Shown: positions 51,433 through 61,770, counted from the first letter of the stretch. The stretch is DNA of 64,000 nucleotides from ZC4RG29 sp964521255 (GCA_964521255.1 CAZFRM010000014.1:1-64000); one strand, 5' to 3'. Numbers and translations: made by a program. The notes: a model not told the origin generated them from the letters alone.

Positions 51433-52368
51433 ATGATTACATGGAAGGGAGTGTTTCCGGCAATTACCACAAAGTTCACAGCAAAGGATGAACTTGATCT
51501 AAAGATGTTTGAGAAGAATCTGGATGCGCAACTCGCGGCTGGAGTAAATGGAATTATAATCGGGGGAACACTTGGCGAAGCAAGCGTTCTGACAGAAGAG
51601 GAAAAAATAAAACTCCTGAACTTCACATTAGATAAAGTCGAGGGTAAAATTCCTGTCGTTTTAAACATCGCGGAAGGCGCAACGAGGGAAGCGGTGAGGA
51701 TAGCAAAGGATGCTCAGAAAATGGGAATCAGCGGATTGATGATGCTTCCTCCCATGCGCTATAAATCTGATCATCGTGAAACGGTGACATATTTCAAAAC
51801 GGTTGCTGAGTCAACTGATCTTCAAATAATGATCTACAATAATCCCGTTGATTATAAAGTAGATGTTACGCTCGATATGTTTGAAGAACTCACAGCATGC
51901 AAAAACATTGATGCCATAAAAGAATCAACGCGTGATGTGGTGAATGTAACTCGTCTTCTTAGTCGTTTTGGTAATCGCTTCAGCATTTTAAGTGGCGTTG
52001 ATACGCTCGCTATGGAATGCCTGGTGATGGGCGCGCATGGTTGGGTGGCAGGTTTGGTATGTGCCTTTCCGGCAGAGACTGTTGCTATTTATAAATTGGT
52101 AATGGCAGGAAGAATTAAAGAAGCGTTGGAAATCAACCGCTGGTTTATGCCGCTGCTTGAGCTTGATATACATAGTAAGCTTGTTCAATACATAAAATTA
52201 GCTGAGGCTGAAGTTGGTCTTGGAACGGAAACGGTCAGACCGCCTAGGCTTACTTTGACAGGAGAGGAACGTGAACAAGTATTGAAAACAATTCGCGATG
52301 CTGTTAAAGTGAGACCCGTCCTTCCTTCATTTGAAAATGTATCCAAAAAGCAAAGCGTTTTGTCCTGA
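51433..52368 (+). CDS. DapA-family lyase/deaminase of hydroxyproline catabolism
   Basis: A 311-residue TIM-barrel Schiff-base enzyme. The catalytic Lys is K163 (DAIKESTRD) and the Tyr Y135 (IMIYNNP), with GGTLGEAS at 44-51. DapA relatives include dihydrodipicolinate synthase and 1-pyrroline-4-hydroxy-2-carboxylate deaminase. The three-gene context (epimerase and D-amino-acid oxidase downstream) points to the latter, which turns the oxidase product into 2-oxoglutarate semialdehyde. Assignment to the deaminase is by context. Confidence 0.87.
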   Translation: MITWKGVFPAITTKFTAKDELDLKMFEKNLDAQLAAGVNGIIIGGTLGEASVLTEEEKIKLLNFTLDKVEGKIPVVLNIAEGATREAVRIAKDAQKMGISGLMMLPPMRYKSDHRETVTYFKTVAESTDLQIMIYNNPVDYKVDVTLDMFEELTACKNIDAIKESTRDVVNVTRLLSRFGNRFSILSGVDTLAMECLVMGAHGWVAGLVCAFPAETVAIYKLVMAGRIKEALEINRWFMPLLELDIHSKLVQYIKLAEAEVGLGTETVRPPRLTLTGEEREQVLKTIRDAVKVRPVLPSFENVSKKQSVLS

Positions 52369-52393
52369 AGTTAATCTCCAATAAGTACATAGG

Positions 52394-53392
52394 ATGAGGA
52401 AAACTTTTTTTTGTATCGACGCTCATACGTGCGGCAATCCTGTGCGCCTTGTGGCAGGAGGAGGGCCCAATCTCGAAGGAGAAAATATGAGTGAAAAGCG
52501 GCAGCATTTTTTACGTGAATTTGATTGGATACGAAAAGGACTAATGTTTGAGCCACGCGGCCACGACATGATGAGTGGCAGTATTCTCTACCCGCCTTGT
52601 GATCCCGCTAACGATATGGGTGTGCTGTTTATTGAAACCAGTGGTTGTCTCCCGATGTGCGGTCATGGAACAATCGGAACAGTCACCATTGCCATTGAAG
52701 AAGGACTGATTACACCGAAAACTCCGGGCATATTAAAACTGGAAGTACCTGCAGGACTCATCACTATCGCGTATAACCAGGAAGGCAAAAAAGTAAAATC
52801 AGTAAAAATCAGAAACATCAAAGCTTATCTCGCACAGGAAAATATTACCGCTGAGTGCCCCGAGCTTGGTGAACTGACGTTGGATGTTTCCTACGGTGGA
52901 AATTTTTATGCTATTGTTGATGAACAGAAGAATTTTGCAGGACTTGAAAATTATACAGCCGATCAATTGATTTTGTGGAGCCGTGAACTTAGAAAAGATA
53001 TCAATTCAAAATACACTTTCGTTCATCCTGAAAATTCAACTATTAATGGATGCAGTCATATTTTATGGACAGGCAAAGTTATTGACCCCACATCCACTGC
53101 ACGCAATGCTGTGTTTTATGGTGATAAAGCCATCGACAGATCGCCTTGCGGAACGGGAACTTCCGCGCGCCTTGCCCAATGGTATGCTAAAGGAAAATTG
53201 AAGAAAGGACAACCGTTTATTCATGAAAGTATAATTGGCTCTAAGTTCATTGGACGAATTGAAGAAGAAACTGAGCTTCAGGGAAAACCTGCTATCATTC
53301 CGAGTATTGAAGGTTGGGCGATGGTAACGGGTTATAATACCATAATCATGGATGATGAAGATCCCTATGCGCATGGGTTCCAGGTGCTTTAA
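52394..53392 (+). CDS. 4-hydroxyproline 2-epimerase
   Basis: A 332-residue proline-racemase-family enzyme. The catalytic cysteine pair is present: C89 in GCLPMCGHGTIG and C251 in DRSPCGTGTSARLA. With both Cys kept, it is a racemase/epimerase, not a 3-hydroxyproline dehydratase (those have Thr at the second site). It converts trans-4-hydroxy-L-proline to cis-4-hydroxy-D-proline. 25 bases after the deaminase gene and 26 before the oxidase gene, so one operon. Confidence 0.93.
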   Translation: MRKTFFCIDAHTCGNPVRLVAGGGPNLEGENMSEKRQHFLREFDWIRKGLMFEPRGHDMMSGSILYPPCDPANDMGVLFIETSGCLPMCGHGTIGTVTIAIEEGLITPKTPGILKLEVPAGLITIAYNQEGKKVKSVKIRNIKAYLAQENITAECPELGELTLDVSYGGNFYAIVDEQKNFAGLENYTADQLILWSRELRKDINSKYTFVHPENSTINGCSHILWTGKVIDPTSTARNAVFYGDKAIDRSPCGTGTSARLAQWYAKGKLKKGQPFIHESIIGSKFIGRIEEETELQGKPAIIPSIEGWAMVTGYNTIIMDDEDPYAHGFQVL

Positions 53393-53418
53393 AAAAAGAT
53401 AATCAGTTAAAAATATTA

Positions 53419-54666
53419 ATGAAGCGGATCGCTATTATCGGTGGAGGAATAATTGGACTTAGTTGCGCCTACTATTTACAACAATCGGGGCATAGGGTTA
53501 CCGTTTATGACGATGGAAACCTCAAAGACAATTGTTCCAATATTAACGCAGGAATGATTGTGCCCAGTCACATTATTCCATTGGCTGCCCCGGGAATGAT
53601 AGCGAAAGGTATTCGATGGATGTTTGATTCAAAAAGTCCATTCTATGTGAAGCCGCGCTTAAATGAAAATCTTATTAAATGGGGACTAAAATTCTATTCT
53701 CACGCCAGCAAAGAACACGTAGCGAAATCAATTCCTCTTCTTAAAGAAATAAGTATTCTTAGTAAATCACTTTATCAGGAATTGAACAACAAAAAGATCT
53801 TTGATTTCGGTTACCAGGAGAGAGGTTTGATGATGCTCTATAAAAGTAGAGAGATCGAAAGAGAAGAAAACGAAGCGGCACATTTGTCGAATAGGCATGG
53901 TGTCGAAGCTCACATTCTTACCTTACCGGAAATTCAGAAAATGGAACCCGATGTAAAGGTAAATGCCAGGGGAGGTGTCTACTTTACAGGAGATGCCCAT
54001 CTGATACCTCACTTGCTGATCGCCAACCTCATTCATTATCTCGAAAAAAACGGCGTTACAATTCATTCCAATACCAGGATAATTGATTTCTCTACTGAGA
54101 ATGATAAAGTTAAAACCCTGGAGCTTTCAGAAGATGAGCTTAGCTTCGATGAGTATATCCTGGCAGCAGGTGCGTGGTCTGGTATCTTGAGCGCTACGTT
54201 GCATATTGATCTTCCCATGCAAGGTGGTAAGGGGTATAGTTTCACTCTTCAAAATGTTAAACCCAATGTTCATATTCCAACACTTTTGCTGGACGGTAGG
54301 GTAGCCGTTACTCCGATGGGCAATGATCTTCGCTTTGGCGGAACGATGGAGATAAATGGAACAGACCTTTCTGTTAACATGAACCGGGTTAAAGGAATCA
54401 TACAAACTATTCCTGATTTCTATCCGGAGTTCAATATTGCACTACCGACAGAACAAGAAGTGTGGAGCGGACTTCGTCCGTGTTCGCCTGATGGATTGCC
54501 CTACATCGGACGAAGCAAGAAATACAAAAACCTTATTATCGCTACCGGTCATTCAATGATGGGAGTAAGTTTAGGGCCTGCTACCGGTAAACTTGTTTCA
54601 GAGATTGTTGACGAAAAGAAAACAAGTATGAACATAGCTGCTTTTAATCCTGAAAGATTTTCTTAA
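53419..54666 (+). CDS. FAD-dependent D-amino acid (D-hydroxyproline) oxidase
   Basis: A 415-residue DAO-family flavoprotein with the dinucleotide fold IGGGIIGLSCAYYL (~6-19) and the C-terminal ATGHSMMGVSLGPATG. It is expected to oxidise cis-4-hydroxy-D-proline to 1-pyrroline-4-hydroxy-2-carboxylate. This completes the order deaminase-epimerase-oxidase. The 2-oxoglutarate semialdehyde dehydrogenase that ends the route is not in this window. Confidence 0.9.
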   Translation: MKRIAIIGGGIIGLSCAYYLQQSGHRVTVYDDGNLKDNCSNINAGMIVPSHIIPLAAPGMIAKGIRWMFDSKSPFYVKPRLNENLIKWGLKFYSHASKEHVAKSIPLLKEISILSKSLYQELNNKKIFDFGYQERGLMMLYKSREIEREENEAAHLSNRHGVEAHILTLPEIQKMEPDVKVNARGGVYFTGDAHLIPHLLIANLIHYLEKNGVTIHSNTRIIDFSTENDKVKTLELSEDELSFDEYILAAGAWSGILSATLHIDLPMQGGKGYSFTLQNVKPNVHIPTLLLDGRVAVTPMGNDLRFGGTMEINGTDLSVNMNRVKGIIQTIPDFYPEFNIALPTEQEVWSGLRPCSPDGLPYIGRSKKYKNLIIATGHSMMGVSLGPATGKLVSEIVDEKKTSMNIAAFNPERFS

Positions 54667-54694
54667 AACAGATTTTGAATACTCAATAAATTCT

Positions 54695-56347
54695 ATGATG
54701 AAAATCACTTTCCTTGTTATTTCTTTTATTTCAATATTCCCTACACAAGCACAAAATGTGTTCACCCGTGAGGATTCTTTACGGGGCACCATAAATGCAG
54801 AGCGCAAATGGTGGGATGTTACATATTACCATCTTGATATTGCAATTCATCCGGAAAACAAAAGCATTGAAGGCAAAGTAGAGATAGCATATAAAGTAAC
54901 AGAGCCACATCAAGTCCTTCAGATTGATTTACAACCGCCATTGGTAATTCAATCTATTACACAAGACAATCAAAACTTAACCTTTCACAAAGACGGACGT
55001 AATGCGTACATCGTTTCTTTGCAGAAAGATCAGAATAGCAATGCTACTGAATCGATCATCATACACTATTCAGGAAATCCTTTGATTGCCAACAACCCTC
55101 CGTGGGAAGGAGGATTTCAATTTACAACAGACGATGATGGAAATCCTTTTATTGCAACATCTTGCCAGGGACTGGGCGCCAGTGTATGGTGGCCTTGTAA
55201 AGATCATAGCTATGATGAGCCGGATAGTATGTTGATAAGTGTAACTGTACCTGATCACCTAAAAGATATTTCAAACGGCCGTTTGCGAAATACAATCACG
55301 AATGAGAATGGTACCAAAACATTCCAGTGGTTTGTACAAAATCCTATTAACAATTATGGTGTGAATGTGAATGTTGGAAATTATTCTCACTTCGCTGACA
55401 CATTGCATGGAGAGAAAGGAATTCTTGACCTGGACTTCTATGTACTTCCTTACAACCTTGAAAAAGCAAAAGAACAATTCAAGCAAGCCAAACTTATGTT
55501 GAAAGCATTTGAATATTGGTTTGGGCCATATCCTTTTTATGAAGATGGTTATAAACTTGTTGAGACTCCTTATTTAGGAATGGAACACCAAAGTTCAGTG
55601 ACCTATGGCAACGGATTTCAAAATGGATACAGAGGAAAAGATCTGTCGGGCACAGGCTGGGGATTGAAGTGGGATTTTATTATCATCCATGAGTCGGGGC
55701 ATGAATGGTTCGCCAACAATATCACCTACCAGGATATTGCCGATATGTGGATACATGAAGGTTTTACAAATTATTCTGAAACTCTTTTCACCGAGTATTA
55801 CTACGGTAAAGAAGCCGGTACCGATTATTGTGTAGGTACCCGAAAGGATATTAAAAATGATATTCCCATCATCGGTATTTATAACGTAAACAAAAGAGGT
55901 TCTGGCGACATGTACCCGAAGGGAGGAAATATGTTGCATACCATTCGTCACAGTATAAACAACGATACATTGTTCCGCGAAATATTAAGAGGATTAAACC
56001 AACAGTTCTATCATCAAACGGTTACTACCGATCAAATTGAAAATTATATTTCCGAAAAAGCAGCATATGATTATAAGCCGGTTTTTGATCAATACCTGAG
56101 AACAATTAAAATTCCCACGCTGGAATATTATACCAGGAAGAAGAAATTGTTTTACCGATGGAGCAATGTTGTTCCCGGCTTCAACCTTCCGGTTGCCTTG
56201 CACAAAGACAAAAACTATTTGAAGATCATACCTTCAGAGAAATGGAATGAAATTGAGATAACCAGGAAACAAAAGCAGCTTCTCAATCCAGCTTATATTG
56301 AAAGAATGTATTATTTGAAATCATCGAAGGTACAAAAGATTAAATAG
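54695..56347 (+). CDS. Secreted M1-family metallopeptidase
   Basis: A 550-residue zinc aminopeptidase-like enzyme with a signal peptide (to ~20). The zinc site is H332-E-S-G-H336 and E355 (IHEGFTNYSE), and the substrate N-terminus motif is GMEHQS (295-300) in place of the classic GAMEN. It is shorter than PepN-type enzymes and lacks their large C-terminal helical domain. 28 bases after the oxidase gene, so likely in the same operon; it may free hydroxyproline-rich peptides or amino acids from plant wall or collagen-like protein outside the cell. Confidence 0.9.
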   Translation: MMKITFLVISFISIFPTQAQNVFTREDSLRGTINAERKWWDVTYYHLDIAIHPENKSIEGKVEIAYKVTEPHQVLQIDLQPPLVIQSITQDNQNLTFHKDGRNAYIVSLQKDQNSNATESIIIHYSGNPLIANNPPWEGGFQFTTDDDGNPFIATSCQGLGASVWWPCKDHSYDEPDSMLISVTVPDHLKDISNGRLRNTITNENGTKTFQWFVQNPINNYGVNVNVGNYSHFADTLHGEKGILDLDFYVLPYNLEKAKEQFKQAKLMLKAFEYWFGPYPFYEDGYKLVETPYLGMEHQSSVTYGNGFQNGYRGKDLSGTGWGLKWDFIIIHESGHEWFANNITYQDIADMWIHEGFTNYSETLFTEYYYGKEAGTDYCVGTRKDIKNDIPIIGIYNVNKRGSGDMYPKGGNMLHTIRHSINNDTLFREILRGLNQQFYHQTVTTDQIENYISEKAAYDYKPVFDQYLRTIKIPTLEYYTRKKKLFYRWSNVVPGFNLPVALHKDKNYLKIIPSEKWNEIEITRKQKQLLNPAYIERMYYLKSSKVQKIK

Positions 56348-56407
56348 GGTGTGCGAGGTCAGTATTCCTCTTAACTTAATGACATTGGCCGGTGGGACAC
56401 GGCTGAT

Positions 56408-57487
56408 CTATTCCACATCAATTCTATGCGTCGGTCGTGGATAGCCAGGTTTAAATGCAGACCATTTTTCATTGATGATTTTACAATCGTAGACTTGTTC
56501 TGTTCTGGCACACACTTCATCAATCAACTTTGTCAACGTATCAGGTTCGGTTTGAACTCTTGCATTGATTAGCATCCTTACTTCATTTGCTTCCACATGC
56601 ATGACTTTTATATCTGCGCTCGTGGTGGTTGTTGTAAAACTGACTTTTTCCTTCCAATGATCGGCTTCCAGAAAGAACTTCAAATGACCGATTGTAAAAT
56701 GCTGCTTTTGAATTTGATCAAATACAGATCCTATTATTTTATGAGCAACAAAAATTCCATTGCCATGTAAAGTTTGAATTGTAATGCTCTTGTCCAGCCA
56801 CGCTAATTGAGCTTCTCCTTCGCCATATACATCGTAATCGATTTCCAATGAACTCCGTTTTTTTAACGTATGAAATTCGTTAAGTACATTAAGCCAATTT
56901 GAAATATCTTTTTCTTCTAACGAATTCTGATAGAGAACGATTTTTTCTCCATATTCTGATTTGATCACATTATTTACTGTAGCGAGTTGCTCTGATGAAA
57001 GAAGATCAGTTTTGTTGATGACCAGAATATCTGCTTCTTCCAATTGTTTTTTATAAATGTAACGAATGGACTCTTCTATAAAAGAAGATCTTCCTTCGAT
57101 TAAAGCACACAAAAGATCAGCATCTGCAAAAACAGAAATGCTCACATCTATTTCCGGCTTGAACTTATTTAGGGGTTTTGCGATAGTGGCAATCAGATCA
57201 GTGCACGAGCCTACGGATTCTGCGAAAATGATATCAGGGTGATCACTTTCAATAAGTGATTCAAAATGTGCATCCAGTTGATTATAGTTGCAACAAAAGC
57301 AACCATTGGAAACTTCACGTGTGGGTATTCCAAAATTTTGTACAAATGCATAATCGACTTGTTGATCACCCTGGTCGTTTGTGACAACGGCTACTTTCTT
57401 ACCCTGATTCATTAATTGCTGACAAGCGTTTACAATAGCGGTAGTTTTTCCACTTCCAAGAAATCCACCCACAAGAACGACTTTCAT
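56408..57487 (-). CDS. COG0523 (CobW/UreG-like) GTPase
   Basis: A 359-residue G3E-family GTPase, started at MKVVLVGGFLGSGKTT; 30 in-frame codons upstream look non-coding. P-loop at ~7-16, the metal-site GCFCC (C63-x-C65-C66), and the guanine motif NKTD (~170). The C-terminal half is longer than average. COG0523 proteins insert or move zinc, nickel or cobalt. It converges with the M1 peptidase gene and is back to back with GH116, with no obvious link to either. Confidence 0.88.
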   Translation of the reverse strand: MKVVLVGGFLGSGKTTAIVNACQQLMNQGKKVAVVTNDQGDQQVDYAFVQNFGIPTREVSNGCFCCNYNQLDAHFESLIESDHPDIIFAESVGSCTDLIATIAKPLNKFKPEIDVSISVFADADLLCALIEGRSSFIEESIRYIYKKQLEEADILVINKTDLLSSEQLATVNNVIKSEYGEKIVLYQNSLEEKDISNWLNVLNEFHTLKKRSSLEIDYDVYGEGEAQLAWLDKSITIQTLHGNGIFVAHKIIGSVFDQIQKQHFTIGHLKFFLEADHWKEKVSFTTTTTSADIKVMHVEANEVRMLINARVQTEPDTLTKLIDEVCARTEQVYDCKIINEKWSAFKPGYPRPTHRIDVE

Positions 57488-57602
57488 AAATATTTCGATT
57501 TTGAAATTGAAGATACTAAAGTTTTGAAATTGAAGATTACATAACATCGTACTACCAAAAAATAAAACTATATTCATCTATCCATTCAATTCGTGAAAAC
57601 TC

Positions 57603-60284
57603 ATGAAGAATAAATCAGGTAGACGTTCATTCTTAAAAAAGATTGGTGTAGGAAGCGTAAGCGCTACACTATTGCCAGCAACTTTGCTTCAACACGAAGC
57701 GAATGCTGAAACACATTCAACATATAAGGGAGCTAAACCAAAAATTAAAAAAGCAGAGCGTGAGTACAACGGCGTTTACAGGGATGAATTTCTAAAGCGG
57801 GTTGCTTTTCCGCTTGGTGGTATTGGTACAGGTATGTTTTGTATCGAAGGTACGGCCGCAATCTCACATCTGTCGATCAGAAGCAAACCTGATGTATTTA
57901 ACGAACCCGGAATGTTTGGCGCTATATCCCTGAAAGGAATTAAGAATGGCGCCAAGATTGTTGAAGGTCCTGTACCCGATTGGAAAAGTTTCGGGCAACC
58001 CAACACGGGCAACGGCGCAGGAGGAACCATCTTCGGCTTACCCCGGTTTGAAAACGTATCATTTCTTCCACGATTCCCCTTCGGAACGATAGCATTGGAA
58101 GAGGAAGATTACCCGCTAACAGCAGAAATAATTGCATGGAGCCCTTTCATTCCCACCGATGAGTATAATTCAAGCTTGCCATTAGTTGCGCTTGAATACA
58201 ATTTTAAAAACAAGAGTAGTCAATCAGTTGAAGGTGTCTTCTCTTTTCACAGCAAGAACTTTATGAAGCCGAAAGTGTCAGGCCCCGATGCGGAAAAGTT
58301 GGGGAAAGACATGATTAAAAGTTTTGATCACGGATTTATTCTTTCGCAATCAGGTTCAGAAGCGCGGCCTTATGATCAGGGCGACTTTGCCATTTTCACC
58401 GACGCATCAGAAACCGTTGTTGATCATTGCTGGTTCAGGGGCGGGTGGTTTGATCCACTTACGATGGCGTGGGAGTCAATCCGAAAATCAGAAGTAAAAA
58501 AAGTTGATCCGGTAGAGTCAGGTGCACCGGGCGCTTCACTCTATGTACCTTTCAATCTTTCAGCAGGTGAAGAAAGAAAAATTAAGGTGATGATGGCTTG
58601 GTACATTCCATTGTCAGATATGCGTCATGGCGGTGATGCAAAAGACGATGAGAAGTGTGATGTTGCTTCCGGATGCTGCGGAACATCGGCGGAGCTTGGC
58701 GTTACCATCGCCGATGAATCGTATACTTCCGGCAATTATAAGCCGTGGTACAGCAATGAGTTTAAAGATATTCAAAATATTGCCCGGTATTGGATAAAGA
58801 ATTACAACGAGCTTCGTCAAAAATCTGAGTTGTTTCGGAATGCTTTCTATTCCAGTACACTTCCCGCTGAAGTAACGGAAGCCATAGCTGCTAATTTAAC
58901 CATTCTAAAATCACCAACCGTTATGCGGCAGTACGATGGCAGGCTTTGGAATTACGAAGGCTGTGGTGATTCCTGGGGATGTTGTCATGGATCGTGCACA
59001 CATGTATGGAATTATGCGCAAGCTATCCCGCATCTTTTCCCCGCATTGGAAAGAACGCTTCGTCACACGGAGTTTTGTGAGAATCAAAATAAAGAGGGTC
59101 ATCAAACGTTCAGAGCTGCATTACCCATTCGGCCTGTCGATCACAATTTTTATGCAGCTGCGGATGGCCAATTAGGCGGCATAATGAAAGTGTACCGTGA
59201 CTGGCGGATAAGCGGCGACAATGAATGGATAAAGAAAATGTATCCCATGGTGAAAGTAAGTATGGATTATTGTATACGAACATGGGATCCGAAAAATAAA
59301 GGAGTCATTGAAGAACCGCATCACAATACATACGACATTGAATTCTGGGGACCGGATGGAATGTGTACAAGCTTTTACCTCGGCGCGTTAACCGCGATGA
59401 CAGAGATGGGTAAGTTTTTGAAAAAGAAGAAAGATGTTGATACATATCAAAAACTTTTAGAGAAAGGGAAGAAGTTTATTGAAACCGAATTATACGATGG
59501 AGAATATTTTTATCAGAAGATACAAGTTACAGGATTGAATGCACCGAACCCCATTGATGCATCAGAAAAATCTATGGGTGGACACTATTCAGAAGAAGCG
59601 CGTGCATTGTTGGAAAAGGAAGGTCCGAAATACCAATATGGAATGGGTTGTCTTTCTGATGGCGTTCTTGGTGCATGGATGACAAAAGTTTCCGGACTGA
59701 AAGATCCATTCGATACACAAAAAATAATAAGCCATTTAGTTTCTGTTCATAAATATAATTTCAAGAGCGATTTAAGCGAACACGCTAATCCACAACGTCC
59801 ATCTTTTGCATTGGGCAACGAAGGGGGACTGCTCCTTTGTTCCTGGCCGAAAGGAGGAAGGCTTTCACTGCCTTTTGTTTACAGTGATGAAGTATGGACG
59901 GGTATTGAATACCAGGTAGCATCACACTTAATGTTCATGGGGAAAGTAGAAGAAGGTCTCGACATTGTCCGTGCCTGCCGCGATCGTTATGACGGACGCA
60001 CGCGCAATCCATTCAATGAATATGAATGCGGTCACTGGTACGCAAGGGCATTGGCAAGTTATGGATTGCTTCAGGGATTAACGGGTGTACGCTTTGATGC
60101 AGTCACAAAAACATTGTATGTAGATTCTAAAGTTGGCGACTTCAAATCTTTTCTCTCCACAGAAAGAGGCTTCGGAACGGTAAGTCTTGTTAATGGAAAA
60201 GTATCTGTAGATGTAGTATTTGGAAATATTCCTGTGACAAAAATAAACCTCACTGGTAAGATTTCGGACTATAAAACTACTTAG
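57603..60284 (+). CDS. GH116-family glycoside hydrolase
   Basis: An 893-residue secreted enzyme with a twin-arginine signal (GRRSFLKKIG, then cut near NAE ~36). The N-terminal domain (~60-340, with AFPLGGIGTGMFCIEG) and the (alpha/alpha)6 barrel (~390-860, with GSCTHVWNYAQAIPHLFP, NTYDIEFWGPDGMC and GRTRNPFNEYECGHWYARA) match the GBA2/beta-glucosidase-like GH116 family. Substrates in bacteria include beta-glucosides, xylosides and N-acetylglucosaminides. A twin-arginine route suggests a folded, possibly cofactor-bound protein. Confidence 0.92.
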   Translation: MKNKSGRRSFLKKIGVGSVSATLLPATLLQHEANAETHSTYKGAKPKIKKAEREYNGVYRDEFLKRVAFPLGGIGTGMFCIEGTAAISHLSIRSKPDVFNEPGMFGAISLKGIKNGAKIVEGPVPDWKSFGQPNTGNGAGGTIFGLPRFENVSFLPRFPFGTIALEEEDYPLTAEIIAWSPFIPTDEYNSSLPLVALEYNFKNKSSQSVEGVFSFHSKNFMKPKVSGPDAEKLGKDMIKSFDHGFILSQSGSEARPYDQGDFAIFTDASETVVDHCWFRGGWFDPLTMAWESIRKSEVKKVDPVESGAPGASLYVPFNLSAGEERKIKVMMAWYIPLSDMRHGGDAKDDEKCDVASGCCGTSAELGVTIADESYTSGNYKPWYSNEFKDIQNIARYWIKNYNELRQKSELFRNAFYSSTLPAEVTEAIAANLTILKSPTVMRQYDGRLWNYEGCGDSWGCCHGSCTHVWNYAQAIPHLFPALERTLRHTEFCENQNKEGHQTFRAALPIRPVDHNFYAAADGQLGGIMKVYRDWRISGDNEWIKKMYPMVKVSMDYCIRTWDPKNKGVIEEPHHNTYDIEFWGPDGMCTSFYLGALTAMTEMGKFLKKKKDVDTYQKLLEKGKKFIETELYDGEYFYQKIQVTGLNAPNPIDASEKSMGGHYSEEARALLEKEGPKYQYGMGCLSDGVLGAWMTKVSGLKDPFDTQKIISHLVSVHKYNFKSDLSEHANPQRPSFALGNEGGLLLCSWPKGGRLSLPFVYSDEVWTGIEYQVASHLMFMGKVEEGLDIVRACRDRYDGRTRNPFNEYECGHWYARALASYGLLQGLTGVRFDAVTKTLYVDSKVGDFKSFLSTERGFGTVSLVNGKVSVDVVFGNIPVTKINLTGKISDYKTT

Positions 60285-60420
60285 CGCTCCTTAGCGTCTT
60301 CGTGCCTCTGCTGTAAAAATCGAAAGGACTATTCTTCTAAAATAAAATTTACATTGAATTAAAATTACTCCTCTCGATTTTTACTGCAGAGACGCCAGGA
60401 CGCAAAGTGCCGCAAAGGAT
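60282..60420. repeat. Large inverted repeat after GH116
   Basis: GCCTCTGCTGTAAAAATCGA (60304-60323) pairs with TCGATTTTTACTGCAGAGAC (60374-60393) with two or three mismatches; outside them CCTTAGCGTCTTCGTG and CGCAAAGTGCCGCAAAGG extend the similarity. Such ccttAGCGtctt/GCGTCCtGGCGTCT sequences are widespread intergenic repeats as I recall. It could end the GH116 transcript. Confidence 0.6.
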
Positions 60421-60463
60421 AACCCAGTTGATTTTTAAACCCAGTATTAAAATAAATTAAACC

Positions 60464-60922
60464 ATGCGATTAAACCTGACCATTCTAATCCTAACAACAT
60501 TCTTATTCTCCTGTCAAAAAAGTGTGCAAGAAGTACCAGGCACAAATCCGATCGAAGGAACCTGGCAACTGATATCGGGAACACTCATTGAGAAAAATGC
60601 CACTACCGTTACGGATTACACGCAAGGCAGAAGCATGATCAAGGTGATTAACAAGACGCACTTTGCATTTTTAAATCATGATCTGAATAAAGGAATAGAT
60701 TCTACCGCCGCATTTGTTGCCGGTGGCGGACCTTACAAACTTAAAGGCGATCAATACACCGAGTATTTAACCTATTGCAGCGACCGGCAATGGGAGGGAA
60801 ATGAATTTCATTTCACGGTAAAAATTCAAAATGATACTTTAATACAAAGTGGAGTTGAAAAAATTGAAGCAATTGGCGTGGATAGAGTTAATATTGAGAA
60901 GTATGCGAGGGTGAAGGAATGA
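60464..60922 (+). CDS. Small lipocalin-like lipoprotein
   Basis: A 152-residue lipoprotein (lipobox TFLFSC, C17). The body has IEGTWQLISGTLIEKN then several short strands ending VDRVNIEKYARVKE, as in the DUF4488/lipocalin-like group of Bacteroidota. No catalytic motif is seen. It stands 180 bases after GH116 beyond the inverted repeat. Confidence 0.7.
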   Translation: MRLNLTILILTTFLFSCQKSVQEVPGTNPIEGTWQLISGTLIEKNATTVTDYTQGRSMIKVINKTHFAFLNHDLNKGIDSTAAFVAGGGPYKLKGDQYTEYLTYCSDRQWEGNEFHFTVKIQNDTLIQSGVEKIEAIGVDRVNIEKYARVKE

Positions 60923-60975
60923 TTTCATCCATTTGATTCCGTGCATAAGGTTCGTTCTTGAAAAAAGTAAACTTA

Positions 60976-61770
60976 TTATTCCAACAATTTACGTATCGCT
61001 TTTTTATAGTCAGGATTGTCAGTCATGCCGTTATGTCCCTGTCCTGCAAGGGTGATAAGGGTGTCTTGCGCTTTAAATTCATTTTTAAGTTTCAATGATG
61101 AACCATAATATATTACTTCGTCTTCTTCGCCGTGAAAAATAACGACGGGCATTTTGCATAACCGGAGATACGTGTTGTTTTCAAATTTATACTTTAAGAT
61201 GAAAGCTGGAATAATGGGAATTGTGTGTTTCACAATATCTGTCATGTTATAATAAGGCGCCTGAAGTATAAGTAATCGTGGGTTATTTGTTGAGGCAAGT
61301 CTTGAAGCAAGGCCTGTCCCTAGAGAATATCCTAATATGATAATTTTGTTTTCAGGGTATTGGTTTTTCAGTTCGTTATACGCTGACTGCATATCATTAA
61401 AAAATTGTTCTTGTCCGTTTATTGAACCCTCACTTTTTCCGTAACCCCTGTAGTCTAAAATGAAAACATCGTAATGTAAGTCAGTATACGTCTTTGCTAC
61501 ATAACCCCAGGAACTTAATGAACCTGCATTTCCATGCAAATAGAAAATTAATCCCTTTGAGCTGTCTGCTTTAAAAAGAATCCCATTTAATAAAATCCCA
61601 TCTGTAGTTTTGATATTTTTTTCTGTGAATTTTTGATCAAAACTAAATTGGTAATCCTTATCTAAAGTTTGAGGAAAGAAAATGAGTTTCTCCTGAAATA
61701 CATATAACAAGCAACATATAACGATGTATATAACTAATAAAATTATGAGGGCCGCTATAAAGATTTTCAT
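60976..61770 (-). CDS. Membrane-anchored alpha/beta hydrolase
   Basis: A 264-residue protein with an N-terminal helix (~3-26) and an alpha/beta hydrolase fold with HGNAGSLSSWG as oxyanion loop. The triad is S149 (LGYSLGTG), D217 (HGEEDEVIY) and H246 (AGQGHNGMTD). The family contains esterases and peptidases of the BEM46/YfhR type. Substrate unknown. It converges with the lipoprotein gene. Confidence 0.9.
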   Translation of the reverse strand: MKIFIAALIILLVIYIVICCLLYVFQEKLIFFPQTLDKDYQFSFDQKFTEKNIKTTDGILLNGILFKADSSKGLIFYLHGNAGSLSSWGYVAKTYTDLHYDVFILDYRGYGKSEGSINGQEQFFNDMQSAYNELKNQYPENKIIILGYSLGTGLASRLASTNNPRLLILQAPYYNMTDIVKHTIPIIPAFILKYKFENNTYLRLCKMPVVIFHGEEDEVIYYGSSLKLKNEFKAQDTLITLAGQGHNGMTDNPDYKKAIRKLLE

